Below are positions 37,937-47,016 of a stretch of 64,000 nt of DNA, in pieces. A program made the position numbers and the translations under genes. The stretch's first letter is position 1, and the number at the start of each line of letters is the position of its first letter. This stretch comes from Mycobacterium sp. D16R12 (GTDB lineage Bacteria; Actinomycetota; Actinomycetes; Mycobacteriales; Mycobacteriaceae), in the NCBI RefSeq assembly GCF_002013465.1, contig NZ_MAFC01000009.1, positions 1 through 64,000 of the forward strand. The letters run 5' to 3'. The notes under the pieces were generated by a model. It searched no databases, had not been told where the DNA came from, and worked only from the letters and a program-made list of their open reading frames with translations.

Positions 37937-38037
37937 GAAGTCACCTCCCAACACCGTGTATGACGCCGGAGCATCTCTCGTGCACCGATCGCGCCATAGT
38001 ATCGCCGCGATATATGCGGGCGCCACACGGGGGAGGT

Positions 38038-38883
38038 TTAGTTCCCGGAGGGGTACATGGTCCGAATGGGTGTGCCGTCGGGATTGACGTAAATCGAGCC
38101 GTTCTGGAACTCACCGCTGATCGAAATGTCGATCTGCACGGTGTCCGGCGGTGCGGTCTTGTCCTCACTGGGCTTGATGAATAGGTACGTGTTCTTGACC
38201 TCGGCCGCTTTGATGCCGAGGGTTTCAGGTGCGCCCCGCAGGATGCCGACGATGGTCTTGACGTCGAACTTGGCGAGGTCCACCACGTGATCGGCATGGC
38301 TTCCCGAGGAGTCATCGGGGTGGTCCCATCCGCCCCGGTAGGTGTAGCGCAGTGTGCGGCGCGGTTCGCGCGGATCGGGTCGGGTGAGAATCGCGTAGTC
38401 CCCGTAGATGTTCAGTTCGTATCCGGTGGTGTCGCCGAACTTTTGGCGCATCTGCTCAAACAGTCCGGTGAGGCCACCCAGTGACATCAGTTGACGCGGT
38501 GGCGTCAGCACCAGGGGCGCCACGCCGTCGGGCTTGGCACCGGGGTCCGCGGTGAAGTCCAAGGGGGAGCTGGTGTTGCCATAGGCGCCCCAACCGATGA
38601 GGACGCCGACGACAACCAGCGCGGTGGCCACGCCGGCGGGTGCGTACCACCGTCGCCACCAGCGGCGCTGCGGACCCTTGAGGACGGGCATGTTGGCCGC
38701 GGCCTTCGCGTTCTGCAGGTCCGAGACCAGCGAGGTGAGCTGTCCCAGTGTGGCGGCGGTAGTGGCGGTTGCCACGCGTTCGCGGTGCTCTTCCATGGAC
38801 AGCTGGCCGTCGCTCAGCGCATCGTCGAGCAGCTTGCAGGTGTCGTTGCGGTCGCTGTCCTTGGCCCGGATGCCTGTCGCCAT
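38038..38883 (-). CDS. DUF1707-domain membrane protein, Rv0048c-like (copy B)
   Basis: This 281-aa protein has an N-terminal DUF1707 module (RAKDSDRNDTCKLLDDALSDGQLSMEEHRERV), a transmembrane segment near residues 80-102 (VATALVVVGVLIGWGAY), and an extracytoplasmic domain. A paralogue (copy A) lies 28 bp upstream on the same strand. The DNA around the two start codons is nearly identical, which is a trace of duplication. The function is unknown. Confidence 0.85.
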   Translation of the reverse strand: MATGIRAKDSDRNDTCKLLDDALSDGQLSMEEHRERVATATTAATLGQLTSLVSDLQNAKAAANMPVLKGPQRRWWRRWYAPAGVATALVVVGVLIGWGAYGNTSSPLDFTADPGAKPDGVAPLVLTPPRQLMSLGGLTGLFEQMRQKFGDTTGYELNIYGDYAILTRPDPREPRRTLRYTYRGGWDHPDDSSGSHADHVVDLAKFDVKTIVGILRGAPETLGIKAAEVKNTYLFIKPSEDKTAPPDTVQIDISISGEFQNGSIYVNPDGTPIRTMYPSGN

Positions 38884-38911
38884 GCGAGGAATCGTAGAGG
38901 GATCTTGATGC

Positions 38912-39697
38912 TCAGGATGCGGGCGCGACCTCTTTGGGTTCACCGTTACCCGCGACGACCATCCGTCCGGTGCGGTCCCTCTCCGAGACGGTGATGGTGA
39001 TGTCGACGCCCTCGTCGTTGGGCTTGATCACCATGACGGTCCCGCCGTCGCCCGCGGCGGGCACATTCAGGGTCTCGGGAGCCCCGCGCAGGACGCCGAC
39101 GATCTTGGCTGGATCGAACCGGCTCAGATCCCCGATTCGGACGTTGCGCCAGGTGCCGGGCATCGCACCGCCGTCGCGGAACCCGCCCTGATAGGGGTAG
39201 GTGATGGGCAGGTTCGGATCCGCGGGTTCGATGCGGACCAGCGACGCGTTGTTCGAGCGGACGGTCAGCTCGATGCCGACGGCGTCGCCGAACTTCGCGC
39301 GCATCTGGTCCAGCAGGCCCGACAGGCCAGGGACGGAGAACAGTTTGGTCGGCGCGATCACCACGGGAGCGACGCCGTCGGCGACCGCGCCCGGGTCCGG
39401 TGGCACCGGCCGCGTCGCATAGCTCCCCACGCCGGCTCCGGCGGCGGCAGCGACGACGGCGGTGACGACGATCGCGGGCCAGCGGCGCCGCTGAGGCCGC
39501 GGCGTGGGTAGGTAGGCCGGGAGGGATGCGATCTGCAGATCGGAGACCACACCGTTGAGTTCACCGAGAGTCTGCGCAGAGGTGGCCACGGCGATCCGTT
39601 GACGATGTTCCTCCGAGGAGATCTGGCCCTCTCCAAACGCGGCATCGAGTGCCTTGCAGGTGACGTCTCGGTCAGAGTCCTTGGCACGGGTCGCCAT
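38912..39697 (-). CDS. DUF1707-domain membrane protein (copy A)
   Basis: This 261-aa paralogue of the next gene has the same architecture: DUF1707 (RAKDSDRDVTCKALDAAFGEGQISSEEHRQRI), one membrane span (IVVTAVVAAAAGAGVGSYAT), and an extracytoplasmic domain with the same LSGLLDQMRAKFGDAVGIEL and IVGVLRGAPETL segments. Both genes likely form one operon. As I recall, M. tuberculosis has a single Rv0048c, so the second copy may be an expansion in this lineage. Confidence 0.85.
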   Translation of the reverse strand: MATRAKDSDRDVTCKALDAAFGEGQISSEEHRQRIAVATSAQTLGELNGVVSDLQIASLPAYLPTPRPQRRRWPAIVVTAVVAAAAGAGVGSYATRPVPPDPGAVADGVAPVVIAPTKLFSVPGLSGLLDQMRAKFGDAVGIELTVRSNNASLVRIEPADPNLPITYPYQGGFRDGGAMPGTWRNVRIGDLSRFDPAKIVGVLRGAPETLNVPAAGDGGTVMVIKPNDEGVDITITVSERDRTGRMVVAGNGEPKEVAPAS

Positions 39698-39732
39698 GCG
39701 AGGAATCGTATTCGCCGTGCCGCATCACCGCG

Positions 39733-40188
39733 TCAGCCCCAGTACGCGAACTCGCAGACCGGATTCGGCTCACTCTTGAACGACACCAGCATGTCGCCCA
39801 TCGTGATCGTGCAGCCGGTAGCACCGGCGCCGCTGGCCCGTACCTCGGAGTTCGCTTCCTCGACGACGTCGATGGTGTGCTCCCAGGGCAGTGAGGTGTC
39901 CTTTTCGATGTGGGCCGGGCCGCCGTTCTCGTTCCAGGTGATGGTCGCCGTCCCGGCGCCGATCACCTTCAGGACCGCAGATCCGACGACCTTGCCGGTG
40001 CCCTTCACCCCCACCGGAGCGGAGGCCGTCACCGCGGGACCGTCGACGGGGACAGGCCGCGTCGTCGACGTGGCCGTCGAGGTGGCTGCTTGCGTCGATG
40101 AGGTGTCGGCAGACTTCCCGCACCCGGATGTGATCACGGCGATAACCGCAAAGCCGGCGAGCACCGGCGAGAGTCGAGGAAATGTCAC
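39733..40188 (-). CDS. MmpS-like lipoprotein
   Basis: This 151-aa protein has a signal peptide, a possible lipobox ending TSGC (Cys23), a Ser/Thr-rich linker, and a C-terminal beta domain resembling MmpS proteins (GTATITWNENGGPAHIEKDTSLPWEHTI, ATGCTITMGD). MmpS partners normally sit beside MmpL exporters, but no mmpL is near. GTG at 40188 has AGGGGGCAAG just upstream. Membership of MmpS is my judgement from the pattern; a plain secreted beta-protein is the alternative. Confidence 0.7.
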   Translation of the reverse strand: MTFPRLSPVLAGFAVIAVITSGCGKSADTSSTQAATSTATSTTRPVPVDGPAVTASAPVGVKGTGKVVGSAVLKVIGAGTATITWNENGGPAHIEKDTSLPWEHTIDVVEEANSEVRASGAGATGCTITMGDMLVSFKSEPNPVCEFAYWG

Positions 40189-40318
40189 CTTGCCCCCTCT
40201 TCGTGACGACGGGCCAATCGTAACGAGTGGAACGCAGAGAGAGTTCGGCTTCGCAAAGGACATGCTGTCTGTGTGGCCCGGGGTCTGCCTGCGCGTAATC
40301 GGACGTACTCTGGTTACC

Positions 40319-40741
40319 GTGCGATTGCAGAGACAGGTGGTGGATTACGCGCTCAAGCGGCGATCCCTGCTGGCCGAGGTCTATTCCGGGCGTACCGGCG
40401 TGACAGAAGTCTGCGACGCGAACCCGTACCTGCTCCGCGCGGCTAAGTTTCATGGCAAATCGAGTGCCGTGGTGTGCCCGATCTGCCGCAAGGAGCAACT
40501 GACGCTGGTGTCGTGGGTTTTCGGCGAGCACTTGGGAGCCGTATCCGGCTCGGCCCGTTCGGCCGAGGAACTCGTGATGCTGGCCACCCGGTTTTCGGAG
40601 TTCGCCGTGCACGTTGTCGAGGTATGCCGGACCTGCAGTTGGAATCATTTGGTGAAGTCGTATGTCATGGGCGCCCTGCCGGCGCCGAAGGGGACCACCC
40701 CACGTCAGCGGACAACTCGTGCCCGGACGGCCAGTGAATAG
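40319..40741 (+). CDS. DUF5318 zinc-ribbon-like protein, Rv0049-like
   Basis: This 140-aa cytoplasmic protein has a CPIC...CRTC pair that could bind zinc. GTG at 40319 (VRLQRQVVDYALKRRSLL) matches the M. tuberculosis start and length. Its stop overlaps the ponA1 start (GTGAATAG), so it is coupled to the cell-wall synthase. The role is unknown, but the linkage to ponA1 is conserved in mycobacteria. Confidence 0.85.
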   Translation: MRLQRQVVDYALKRRSLLAEVYSGRTGVTEVCDANPYLLRAAKFHGKSSAVVCPICRKEQLTLVSWVFGEHLGAVSGSARSAEELVMLATRFSEFAVHVVEVCRTCSWNHLVKSYVMGALPAPKGTTPRQRTTRARTASE

Positions 40742-43136
40742 GCCACCAGGTGAGGGCGGCGTTGTTGGCGGGCAGAATCCGGTAGCTCCCAGCGGCGGCT
40801 CGGATTCACCGCGCACCCCCAGCATGGACGATCGTCCGACTTCGATCCTCGACCCTGTCGAGGATCTGCCGTTGTACCGGCGCGACGAGGACGCCGTGGC
40901 TGCGGCACGCGCGGCACTGGAACGTGACGACGGCGAGGGCACGGGATACGAGGCGCCACCTCCATCCGGCAGGCCGGGTGGTCCGTCGCGTCCCCCGCAG
41001 CGCCGCCGTAAGCGAAAGAGCAACGGCTGGAGAATTTTCCGGCGCGTGATGATCGCGCTTGTCTTGCTGGCGATCGTTATCCCGCTGGCGACGTTCGCGC
41101 TGGCGTATTCGGTGGTCGACATCCCGAAGCCGGGCGACATTCGTACCAGCCAGGTGTCCACCATCCTGGCCAGCGACGGCACCACCGAGCTCGCCAAAGT
41201 TGTTCCACCGGATGGAAATCGGGTCGATATCAAGATCGACCAGGTGCCTCAGCACGTGCGTGCGGCGGTGATGGCCGCCGAGGATCGGGATTTCTACGGC
41301 AACCCAGGCTTCTCCTTCTCGGGCCTGTTGCGCGCGGTCAAGAACAACATGTTCGGTGGCGATACCCAGGGCGGGTCGACGATCACCCAGCAGTACGTGA
41401 AGAACGCGATGGTCGGCGCGCAGCGTGCCGGCCTCGGCGGTCTGACGCGTAAGGCCAAGGAGATTGTCATCTCCACCAAGATGTCCCAGTCCTGGTCCAA
41501 GGATCAGGTGCTGGAGGCCTACCTCAACATCATCTATTTCGGGCGTGGTGCGTACGGCATCTCGGCGGCATCGAAGGCGTACTTCGACAAGCCGGTCGAA
41601 CAGCTGACGGTGTCCGAGGGTGCGTTGTTGGCGGCGCTGATCCAGCGGCCGTCGCGACTGGATCCCGCGGTGGATCTGCCCGAGTCGACGAACCGGTGGA
41701 ATTGGGTACTCGACGGCATGGTCACGATTGGCGCGCTGTCCGCGCAGGATCGTGCCGGTCAGGTGTACCCGGCCACGGTGCCGCCCGAACAGGCGGCCGC
41801 ACAGAACGCGACCACTGGCCCGAACGGCCTCATCAAACGCCAGGTCATGGCGGAGCTGACCGACTTGTTCAATATCGATGAGCAGACCTTGAACACTGAG
41901 GGCCTGCAGATCACCACGACCATCGACACCAAGGCGCAGCAGGCCGCCGAGAACGCGGTCAACAGCACCCTGCAGGGGGAGAACCCTGATCTGCGGACCG
42001 CGGTGGTCTCCGTCGACCCCCGCACGGGTGCGGTGAAGGCGTACTACGGCGGATCGAATGCGCAGGGCCTGGATTATGCGCAGCAGGGTCTGCAGACCGG
42101 CTCGTCGTTCAAGGTGTTTGCCTTGGTAGCGGCATTGCAGCAGGGGATCGGTCTGGGCTACCAGCTGGACAGCTCGGAGCTGACCTATCAGGGCATCACG
42201 ATCAAGAACAGCGAAGATGCTTCGTGCGGAACATGTTCGGTGGCTGAGGCGCTCAAGCGCTCGCTGAACACCAGCTTCTACCGGCTCATGCTGAAGCTGA
42301 AGAACGGGCCCGATGACGTGGCTACGGCCGCGCATTCCGCCGGTATCGCCGAGAACTTTCCCGGTGTCTCACACACCCTGTCCGAGGATGGTCAGGGCGG
42401 GCCGCCGAACAACGGTGTCGTGCTGGGCCAGTATCAGACCCGGGTGATCGACATGGCCTCGGCGTACGCGACCTTGGCGGCGTCGGGGACCTACCGCAAG
42501 CCGCACTTCATCCAGAAGGTGGTCAACGCCGACGGTCAGGTGCTTTTCGACGCAGGCTCCTCGGACAACACCGGCGAGAAGCGCATCTCCGATGACGTGG
42601 CGAATAACGCCATCGCGGCGATGAAACCGATTGCGGGCTACTCGCGTGGACATGCGCTAGCGGGTGGACGAGAGTCGGCCGCCAAGACCGGTACCGCACA
42701 GCTGGGCGACACCAAGGACAACAAGGACGCCTGGATGGTCGGGGTCACCCCGTCGCTCTCGACGGCGGTGTGGGTCGGAACCGACGACGGAAAGCCGATC
42801 AAGAACAGTTGGGGCGGACCGATTTACGGTTCCGGTCTGCCGTCGGACATCTGGCAGAAGACCATGAATGGCGCGCTGGACGGCTCCACCAAGGAGACCT
42901 TCCCCAAGCCGGGTGCCATCGGTGGTTACGCCGGCGTGCCGGTCTACGTGCCCCCGCCTCCGTCTCCGAATGGTCCGCCGGCGCCCGCGCCGGGCGGCGG
43001 CGGAGAGGTGACGGTCATTCAGCCGACCATCGAGATCGCACCGGGTATCACCATTCCCGTGGGACCGCCGACGACGATTCCGGTGGGCCCGGCGGCGCCA
43101 CCGGCGGGTGACGTGCCGCCACCCCCGGGGCAGTAG
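40734..43136 (+). CDS. ponA1: Bifunctional penicillin-binding protein PonA1
   Basis: This class A PBP of about 800 aa polymerises and cross-links peptidoglycan at the growing pole. After a disordered cytoplasmic tail comes one membrane anchor (MIALVLLAIVIPLATFALAYSV), a glycosyltransferase domain (AAEDRDFYGNPGFSF, QGGSTITQQYVKN), and a transpeptidase domain with SSFK (457-460), SLN and KTG (from 651). The C terminus is a long Pro-rich tail. GTG at 40734 overlaps the previous stop; the frame is open further upstream, and MDDRPTS (40824) is a later option. Confidence 0.95.
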   Translation: MNRPPGEGGVVGGQNPVAPSGGSDSPRTPSMDDRPTSILDPVEDLPLYRRDEDAVAAARAALERDDGEGTGYEAPPPSGRPGGPSRPPQRRRKRKSNGWRIFRRVMIALVLLAIVIPLATFALAYSVVDIPKPGDIRTSQVSTILASDGTTELAKVVPPDGNRVDIKIDQVPQHVRAAVMAAEDRDFYGNPGFSFSGLLRAVKNNMFGGDTQGGSTITQQYVKNAMVGAQRAGLGGLTRKAKEIVISTKMSQSWSKDQVLEAYLNIIYFGRGAYGISAASKAYFDKPVEQLTVSEGALLAALIQRPSRLDPAVDLPESTNRWNWVLDGMVTIGALSAQDRAGQVYPATVPPEQAAAQNATTGPNGLIKRQVMAELTDLFNIDEQTLNTEGLQITTTIDTKAQQAAENAVNSTLQGENPDLRTAVVSVDPRTGAVKAYYGGSNAQGLDYAQQGLQTGSSFKVFALVAALQQGIGLGYQLDSSELTYQGITIKNSEDASCGTCSVAEALKRSLNTSFYRLMLKLKNGPDDVATAAHSAGIAENFPGVSHTLSEDGQGGPPNNGVVLGQYQTRVIDMASAYATLAASGTYRKPHFIQKVVNADGQVLFDAGSSDNTGEKRISDDVANNAIAAMKPIAGYSRGHALAGGRESAAKTGTAQLGDTKDNKDAWMVGVTPSLSTAVWVGTDDGKPIKNSWGGPIYGSGLPSDIWQKTMNGALDGSTKETFPKPGAIGGYAGVPVYVPPPPSPNGPPAPAPGGGGEVTVIQPTIEIAPGITIPVGPPTTIPVGPAAPPAGDVPPPPGQ

Positions 43137-43140
43137 GCAG

Positions 43141-44799
43141 GTGCCGGCAGAACAGTCGGTGGGTCGCAGCGCCGGCGACGTGCACGGTGCGACGGTGTCT
43201 CCCGAAAAACTCGCGGGTGATTTGCGCAGCGCCGACAACCGTGACTTCCCCAGTCGCACAGATGTGATCGGTGCCGAGCTGTCCGAGGTGGTCGGCGGAC
43301 CGTTGGGCCGGCACGCGTTGGTCGGCAGACAACCATTCTGGACACCGCTGCGGGTGGTGTTCGTCATCGCGCTGGGGTTCCTCATCCTGGGCTGGACCAG
43401 CAAGGCGCCCTGTCTGCAGCAGAGCGGAACCGGCAACGGGGCTGCGCGCGTGGCAAATTGGGATAACAACCGCGCCTACTACCAACTGTGCTACTCGGAC
43501 ACCGTGCCGCTCTACGGCGCGGAGCTGTTGAATCAGGGCCGCTTCCCGTACAAGTCGAGCTGGCTGGAAACAGACTCGAGCGGGCGTCAGAAGATTCAGT
43601 ACGACGGCACCCCGGGGGTCCGGTACATGGAATACCCGGTGGTCACCGGGGTGTACCAATACACCGCGATGGCCCTGGCCAAGACGTACACCCAGGCGAG
43701 CGACCTGCTGGGGCTGCCTGTCGTGGCCGAAGTGGTGATGTTCTTCAACATCGTGGCCTTCGGGTTGGCGCTGGCCTGGCTGGTGACCATTTGGGCCAGT
43801 GCGGGATTGAGCCCGCGCACACGTCCCTGGGATGTGGTGATGATCGCGGCATCCCCGATCGTGATCTTCCAGATCTTCACGAATTTCGATGCTCTCGCAA
43901 CGGCTTTCAGTATGACGGCGCTCTTGGCGTGGGCGCGCAAGAAACCGTGGCTTGCCGGTGTGCTGATCGGGCTGGGCGTATCCGCCAAGCTTTATCCGCT
44001 ACTGCTGCTGTTTCCGCTGCTGTTGGTGTGTCTGCGGGGCGGCAAGATGCACGAGTTCTCGAAGACTGCCGCCGCCGCACTGGCCAGCTGGGTTGTGGTG
44101 AACGCGCCGGTGGCGATGCTCTTCCCGCGAGGCTGGGGAGAGTTCTTCCGGCTCAACACCCGTCGCGGCGACGATATGGACTCGCTGTACAACGTCGTCA
44201 AGTCGTTCACGGGATGGCAGGGCTTCGACGGCCCGCTGGGGTTCTGGGAGCCGCCGGTCATTCTCAACGGGGTATCGGCGGTGCTGTTCGGGATCTGTTG
44301 CCTGGGTATCGGATACGTGGCACTGACGGCTCCGCGGCGTCCGCGCGTGGCGCAGCTGGCCTTCTTGGTGGTGGCGGTGTTCCTACTGACCAACAAGGTG
44401 TGGAGCCCGCAGTTCTCACTGTGGCTGGTGCCGCTGGCCGTGGTGGCGCTGCCGCACCGCCGAATCCTGTTGGCGTGGATGACCGTCGATGCGCTCGTGT
44501 GGATTCCACGGATGTACTACCTGCTGGGTATGGAGAACAAAGGACTGCCCGAGCAGTGGTTCACCGGCACGGTGCTGGTGCGCGATATCGCGGTGATCGG
44601 TTTGTGCGCCTTGGTGCTGCGCCAGATCTACCATCCCAGCGAGGATTTGGTGCGCGCCCACAGCGATAACAACGACAACAGCGACAACACCGACGATCCG
44701 GCGGGTGGCCCGTGCGACGGGGCCGGCGACGACGCGCCGCCGTGGCTGCCCTCCTGGCTGCGGCCGCGTAAACCCGCGCCGCATATCGCCCGCGCGTAG
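43141..44799 (+). CDS. GT87-like polytopic glycosyltransferase, Rv0051-like
   Basis: This 552-aa membrane protein has about ten hydrophobic segments and family features of the polyprenyl-phosphate-mannose-dependent GT-C type (KYLP-like SAKLYPLLLLFPLLL, NKVWSPQFSLWLVPLA). It should add a sugar to a cell-envelope glycan outside the membrane, but acceptor and donor are not known. GTG at 43141 lies 4 bp after ponA1, so it is in the same operon. The tail is rich in Asn/Asp and Pro. Confidence 0.8.
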   Translation: MPAEQSVGRSAGDVHGATVSPEKLAGDLRSADNRDFPSRTDVIGAELSEVVGGPLGRHALVGRQPFWTPLRVVFVIALGFLILGWTSKAPCLQQSGTGNGAARVANWDNNRAYYQLCYSDTVPLYGAELLNQGRFPYKSSWLETDSSGRQKIQYDGTPGVRYMEYPVVTGVYQYTAMALAKTYTQASDLLGLPVVAEVVMFFNIVAFGLALAWLVTIWASAGLSPRTRPWDVVMIAASPIVIFQIFTNFDALATAFSMTALLAWARKKPWLAGVLIGLGVSAKLYPLLLLFPLLLVCLRGGKMHEFSKTAAAALASWVVVNAPVAMLFPRGWGEFFRLNTRRGDDMDSLYNVVKSFTGWQGFDGPLGFWEPPVILNGVSAVLFGICCLGIGYVALTAPRRPRVAQLAFLVVAVFLLTNKVWSPQFSLWLVPLAVVALPHRRILLAWMTVDALVWIPRMYYLLGMENKGLPEQWFTGTVLVRDIAVIGLCALVLRQIYHPSEDLVRAHSDNNDNSDNTDDPAGGPCDGAGDDAPPWLPSWLRPRKPAPHIARA

Positions 44800-44876
44800 T
44801 GCGTCGAGTCGGCGATTTCGCCGGTCAGGGGGCTGTGCGGTAGCCTTGGCCGGTTGCCGACGCAGGCGACTCTCCT

Positions 44877-44895
44877 GCCACGGACACGCCGTGGC
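44877..44895 (+). promoter_or_regulatory. Hairpin in the rpsF leader
   Basis: GCCACGG (44877-44883) and CCGTGGC (44889-44895) form a 7-bp stem with a 5-nt loop in the untranslated leader about 33 bases before the rpsF ATG. In other bacteria the S6:S18 complex binds a leader structure to repress this operon. Whether this hairpin does so is a guess based on position. Confidence 0.35.
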
Positions 44896-44927
44896 CGCAC
44901 TAGACCACAGGAGGTGATGAGTTTCTC

Positions 44928-45218
44928 ATGCGTCAGTACGAAATCATGGTCATTCTCGACCCAACCCTTGACGAGCGCACCGTAGCTCCATCGCTGGATA
45001 CGTTCTTGAACGTTATCCGGGGTGACGGCGGAACCGTTTCGAAGGTAGAGGTCTGGGGCAAGCGCCGTCTTGCCTACGAGATCGCCAAGCATGCCGAAGG
45101 CATCTACGCGGTGATCGACGTGGTCGCGGAGCCCGCCACCGTATCGGAGCTTGATCGCCAGCTTGGACTCAATGAGTCCGTGCTACGGACCAAGGTCCTG
45201 CGTACCGGAGCCCGCTAG
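44928..45218 (+). CDS. rpsF: 30S ribosomal protein S6
   Basis: This 96-aa protein of the small subunit binds S18 at the platform. [19 protein letters not shown] and the [21 protein letters not shown] block are typical. AGGAGG lies upstream of ATG 44928. It is the first gene of the rpsF-ssb-rpsR-rplI operon. Confidence 0.98.
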   Translation: MRQYEIMVILDPTLDERTVAPSLDTFLNVIRGDGGTVSKVEVWGKRRLAYEIAKHAEGIYAVIDVVAEPATVSELDRQLGLNESVLRTKVLRTGAR

Positions 45219-45222
45219 AGGT

Positions 45223-45250
45223 CCTACGGAAGTCAGTCGACTTCCGTAGG
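45223..45250. terminator. 12-bp perfect hairpin between rpsF and ssb
   Basis: CCTACGGAAGTC (45223-45234) and its exact complement (45239-45250) enclose an AGTC loop, four bases after the rpsF stop. There is no T-run, so it may be an attenuator or an mRNA-processing/stability element that sets different levels of S6 and SSB, rather than a full terminator. Confidence 0.75.
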
Positions 45251-45292
45251 CTGCCGGTTAACCACGCCAGCTGACAGACACGAGGAGGAACC

Positions 45293-45793
45293 GTGGCAGG
45301 TGACACCACCATCACGGTCATCGGAAACTTGACCGCCGATCCAGAACTGCGTTTCACACCGTCCGGGGCCGCCGTCGCCAACTTCACTGTGGCGTCGACA
45401 CCCCGCATCTTCGACCGACAGAGTTCGGAGTGGAAGGACGGAGAGGCGCTGTTCCTGCGGTGCAATATCTGGCGTGAGGCTGCCGAAAATGTGGCCGAGA
45501 GCCTGACCCGCGGGTCACGTGTCATCGTCACTGGTCGGCTCAAGCAGCGCTCCTTCGAAACCCGCGAGGGCGAGAAGCGCACCGTCATGGAGGTCGAGGT
45601 CGACGAGATCGGCCCGTCTCTGCGGTACGCGACCGCCAAGGTCAACAAGGCCTCGCGTGGTGGTGGCGGCGGTGGAGGTTTCGGCGGCGGAGGTGGCGGC
45701 GGGGCTTCCCGTCCCAGCGAGCCTGCCGACGATCCGTGGGGCAGTGCCCCGGCCTCCGGTTCCACAGCCGCGGACGACGAACCGCCCTTCTGA
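45293..45793 (+). CDS. ssb: Single-stranded DNA-binding protein
   Basis: This 166-aa essential SSB has an N-terminal OB fold ([37 protein letters not shown]), a Gly-rich flexible linker (residues about 120-140) and the acidic partner-binding tip DDEPPF. GTG at 45293 follows GAGGAGG. It is the main replication SSB given its place in the rpsF operon and close to dnaB. Confidence 0.98.
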   Translation: MAGDTTITVIGNLTADPELRFTPSGAAVANFTVASTPRIFDRQSSEWKDGEALFLRCNIWREAAENVAESLTRGSRVIVTGRLKQRSFETREGEKRTVMEVEVDEIGPSLRYATAKVNKASRGGGGGGGFGGGGGGGASRPSEPADDPWGSAPASGSTAADDEPPF

Positions 45794-45837
45794 TCTGGGC
45801 GATACAACTTATCTAGCTAGAAAGAAAGAGATTCACC

Positions 45838-46092
45838 ATGGCCAAGACGACTAAGCGCCGTCCTGCCCCGGAAAAGCCGGTCAAGACACGTAAGTGCGCG
45901 TTCTGCACCAAGAAGGCGCTGAACATCGATTACAAGGACACCAACCTGCTGCGCACGTACATCAGTGAGCGCGGCAAGATTCGTGCCCGCCGGGTTACCG
46001 GCAACTGCGTTCAGCACCAGCGCGACATCGCGATCGCGGTGAAGAACGCACGCGAAGTAGCCCTGCTGCCGTTCAGCTCGGCGACGCGGTAG
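45838..46092 (+). CDS. rpsR: 30S ribosomal protein S18 (zinc-type)
   Basis: This 84-aa S18 of the Cys-containing (C+) type has CAFC near the N terminus and a third Cys in [10 protein letters not shown]. It corresponds to M. tuberculosis rpsR1. Mycobacteria often carry a Cys-free paralogue for zinc starvation elsewhere; none is in this window. Confidence 0.97.
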   Translation: MAKTTKRRPAPEKPVKTRKCAFCTKKALNIDYKDTNLLRTYISERGKIRARRVTGNCVQHQRDIAIAVKNAREVALLPFSSATR

Positions 46093-46109
46093 GACCGGAG
46101 GGACATCTG

Positions 46110-46565
46110 ATGAAGCTGATTCTGACGACCGAGGTCGAGCACCTCGGCACTGCCGGAGACACCGTTGAGGTCAAGGACGGTTACGGACGCAACTACCTGC
46201 TGCCCCGCGGATTGGCGATTGTCGCCACCCGTGGTGCGGAGCGCCAGGCCACCGACATCCGTCGGGCCCGTGAGGCCAAGGAGATCCGTGGCGTCGAGCA
46301 CGCCCACGAGATCAAGCAGGCGATCGAGGGCCTGGGTGCCGTCAAGCTGACGGTGAAGACCGCCGGCGAGGGCAAGCTGTTCGGCTCGGTGACCGCCGCT
46401 GACGTGGTGGGTGCCATCAAGGCCGCCGGTGGACCGAACCTGGACAAGCGGACCGTCACCCTACCGAAGGCGCACATCAAGAAGATCGGTTCGTACGCAC
46501 TGGATGTGCATCTGCACGCCGGGGTGGCAACCAAGGTCACTGTGGATGTAGTCGCCGCAGGCTGA
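46110..46565 (+). CDS. rplI: 50S ribosomal protein L9
   Basis: This 151-aa protein shows the L9 signature: [32 protein letters not shown] at the N-terminal domain, then a long connecting helix and C-terminal domain. It is the last gene of the operon, 17 bp after rpsR, followed by a hairpin terminator. Confidence 0.98.
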   Translation: MKLILTTEVEHLGTAGDTVEVKDGYGRNYLLPRGLAIVATRGAERQATDIRRAREAKEIRGVEHAHEIKQAIEGLGAVKLTVKTAGEGKLFGSVTAADVVGAIKAAGGPNLDKRTVTLPKAHIKKIGSYALDVHLHAGVATKVTVDVVAAG

Positions 46566-46587
46566 TCGATCGTAAATACTGCCGGGT

Positions 46588-46619
46588 CAACGGCGTCGCG
46601 GGTTTCCGCGGCGCCGTTG
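46588..46619 (+). terminator. GC-rich hairpin terminator after rplI
   Basis: CAACGGCG (46588-46595) pairs with CGCCGTTG (46612-46619), and the stem continues as CGCGG/CCGCG around a GTTT loop with one mismatch. It lies 22 bp after the rplI stop. It lacks a U-tract, as is usual for mycobacterial terminators. Confidence 0.75.
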
Positions 46620-47016
46620 CCGTATCTGCTGGCGAACGTATTGTACGCGTGTGCCACTCCAGCGAAGCTACCTCTAGTTAACCTAGAGGGTTGAGAGGGG
46701 TAACAGAACACGCCCGAGCACGCAACCTGATGCGACACGCCGAACGGATTCCCATCCACAGTCCTGTCAATTAGTTGACCGGCTGCCAACAGGGAAAAGT
46801 GCAGGAATGTAGGTAGCTATCCCCAGGTTGTCCCCAACCCCCTAACACCGGGTTGGACAGTAGTCCACACCCCATGCCCAGGCTCATCCACAGGGGCACT
46901 TGGCAGGGTCGCTAGCAACATCTAACGTCTACCGCGGCGCGCCGGGATGAACCGTACTTGTCGGACCTTGTCGCGATCATGTGTTCGACTTGATTTGAGT
47001 AGGAGGACCGCGCGCC
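46620..47016 (+). promoter_or_regulatory. Non-coding dnaB upstream region with DnaA-box-like cluster
   Basis: This stretch has no plausible gene, although M. tuberculosis has a small ORF (Rv0057) here. It holds a 7-bp hairpin (CCTCTAG at 46671, CTAGAGG at 46683) and four DnaA-box-like 9-mers in one orientation: CTATCCCCA 46817, TTGTCCCCA 46828, TAGTCCACA 46861 and TCATCCACA 46884. The mycobacterial consensus is TTGTCCACA, so each differs from it by one to three bases. DnaA control of dnaB is a reasonable inference. Confidence 0.5.
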
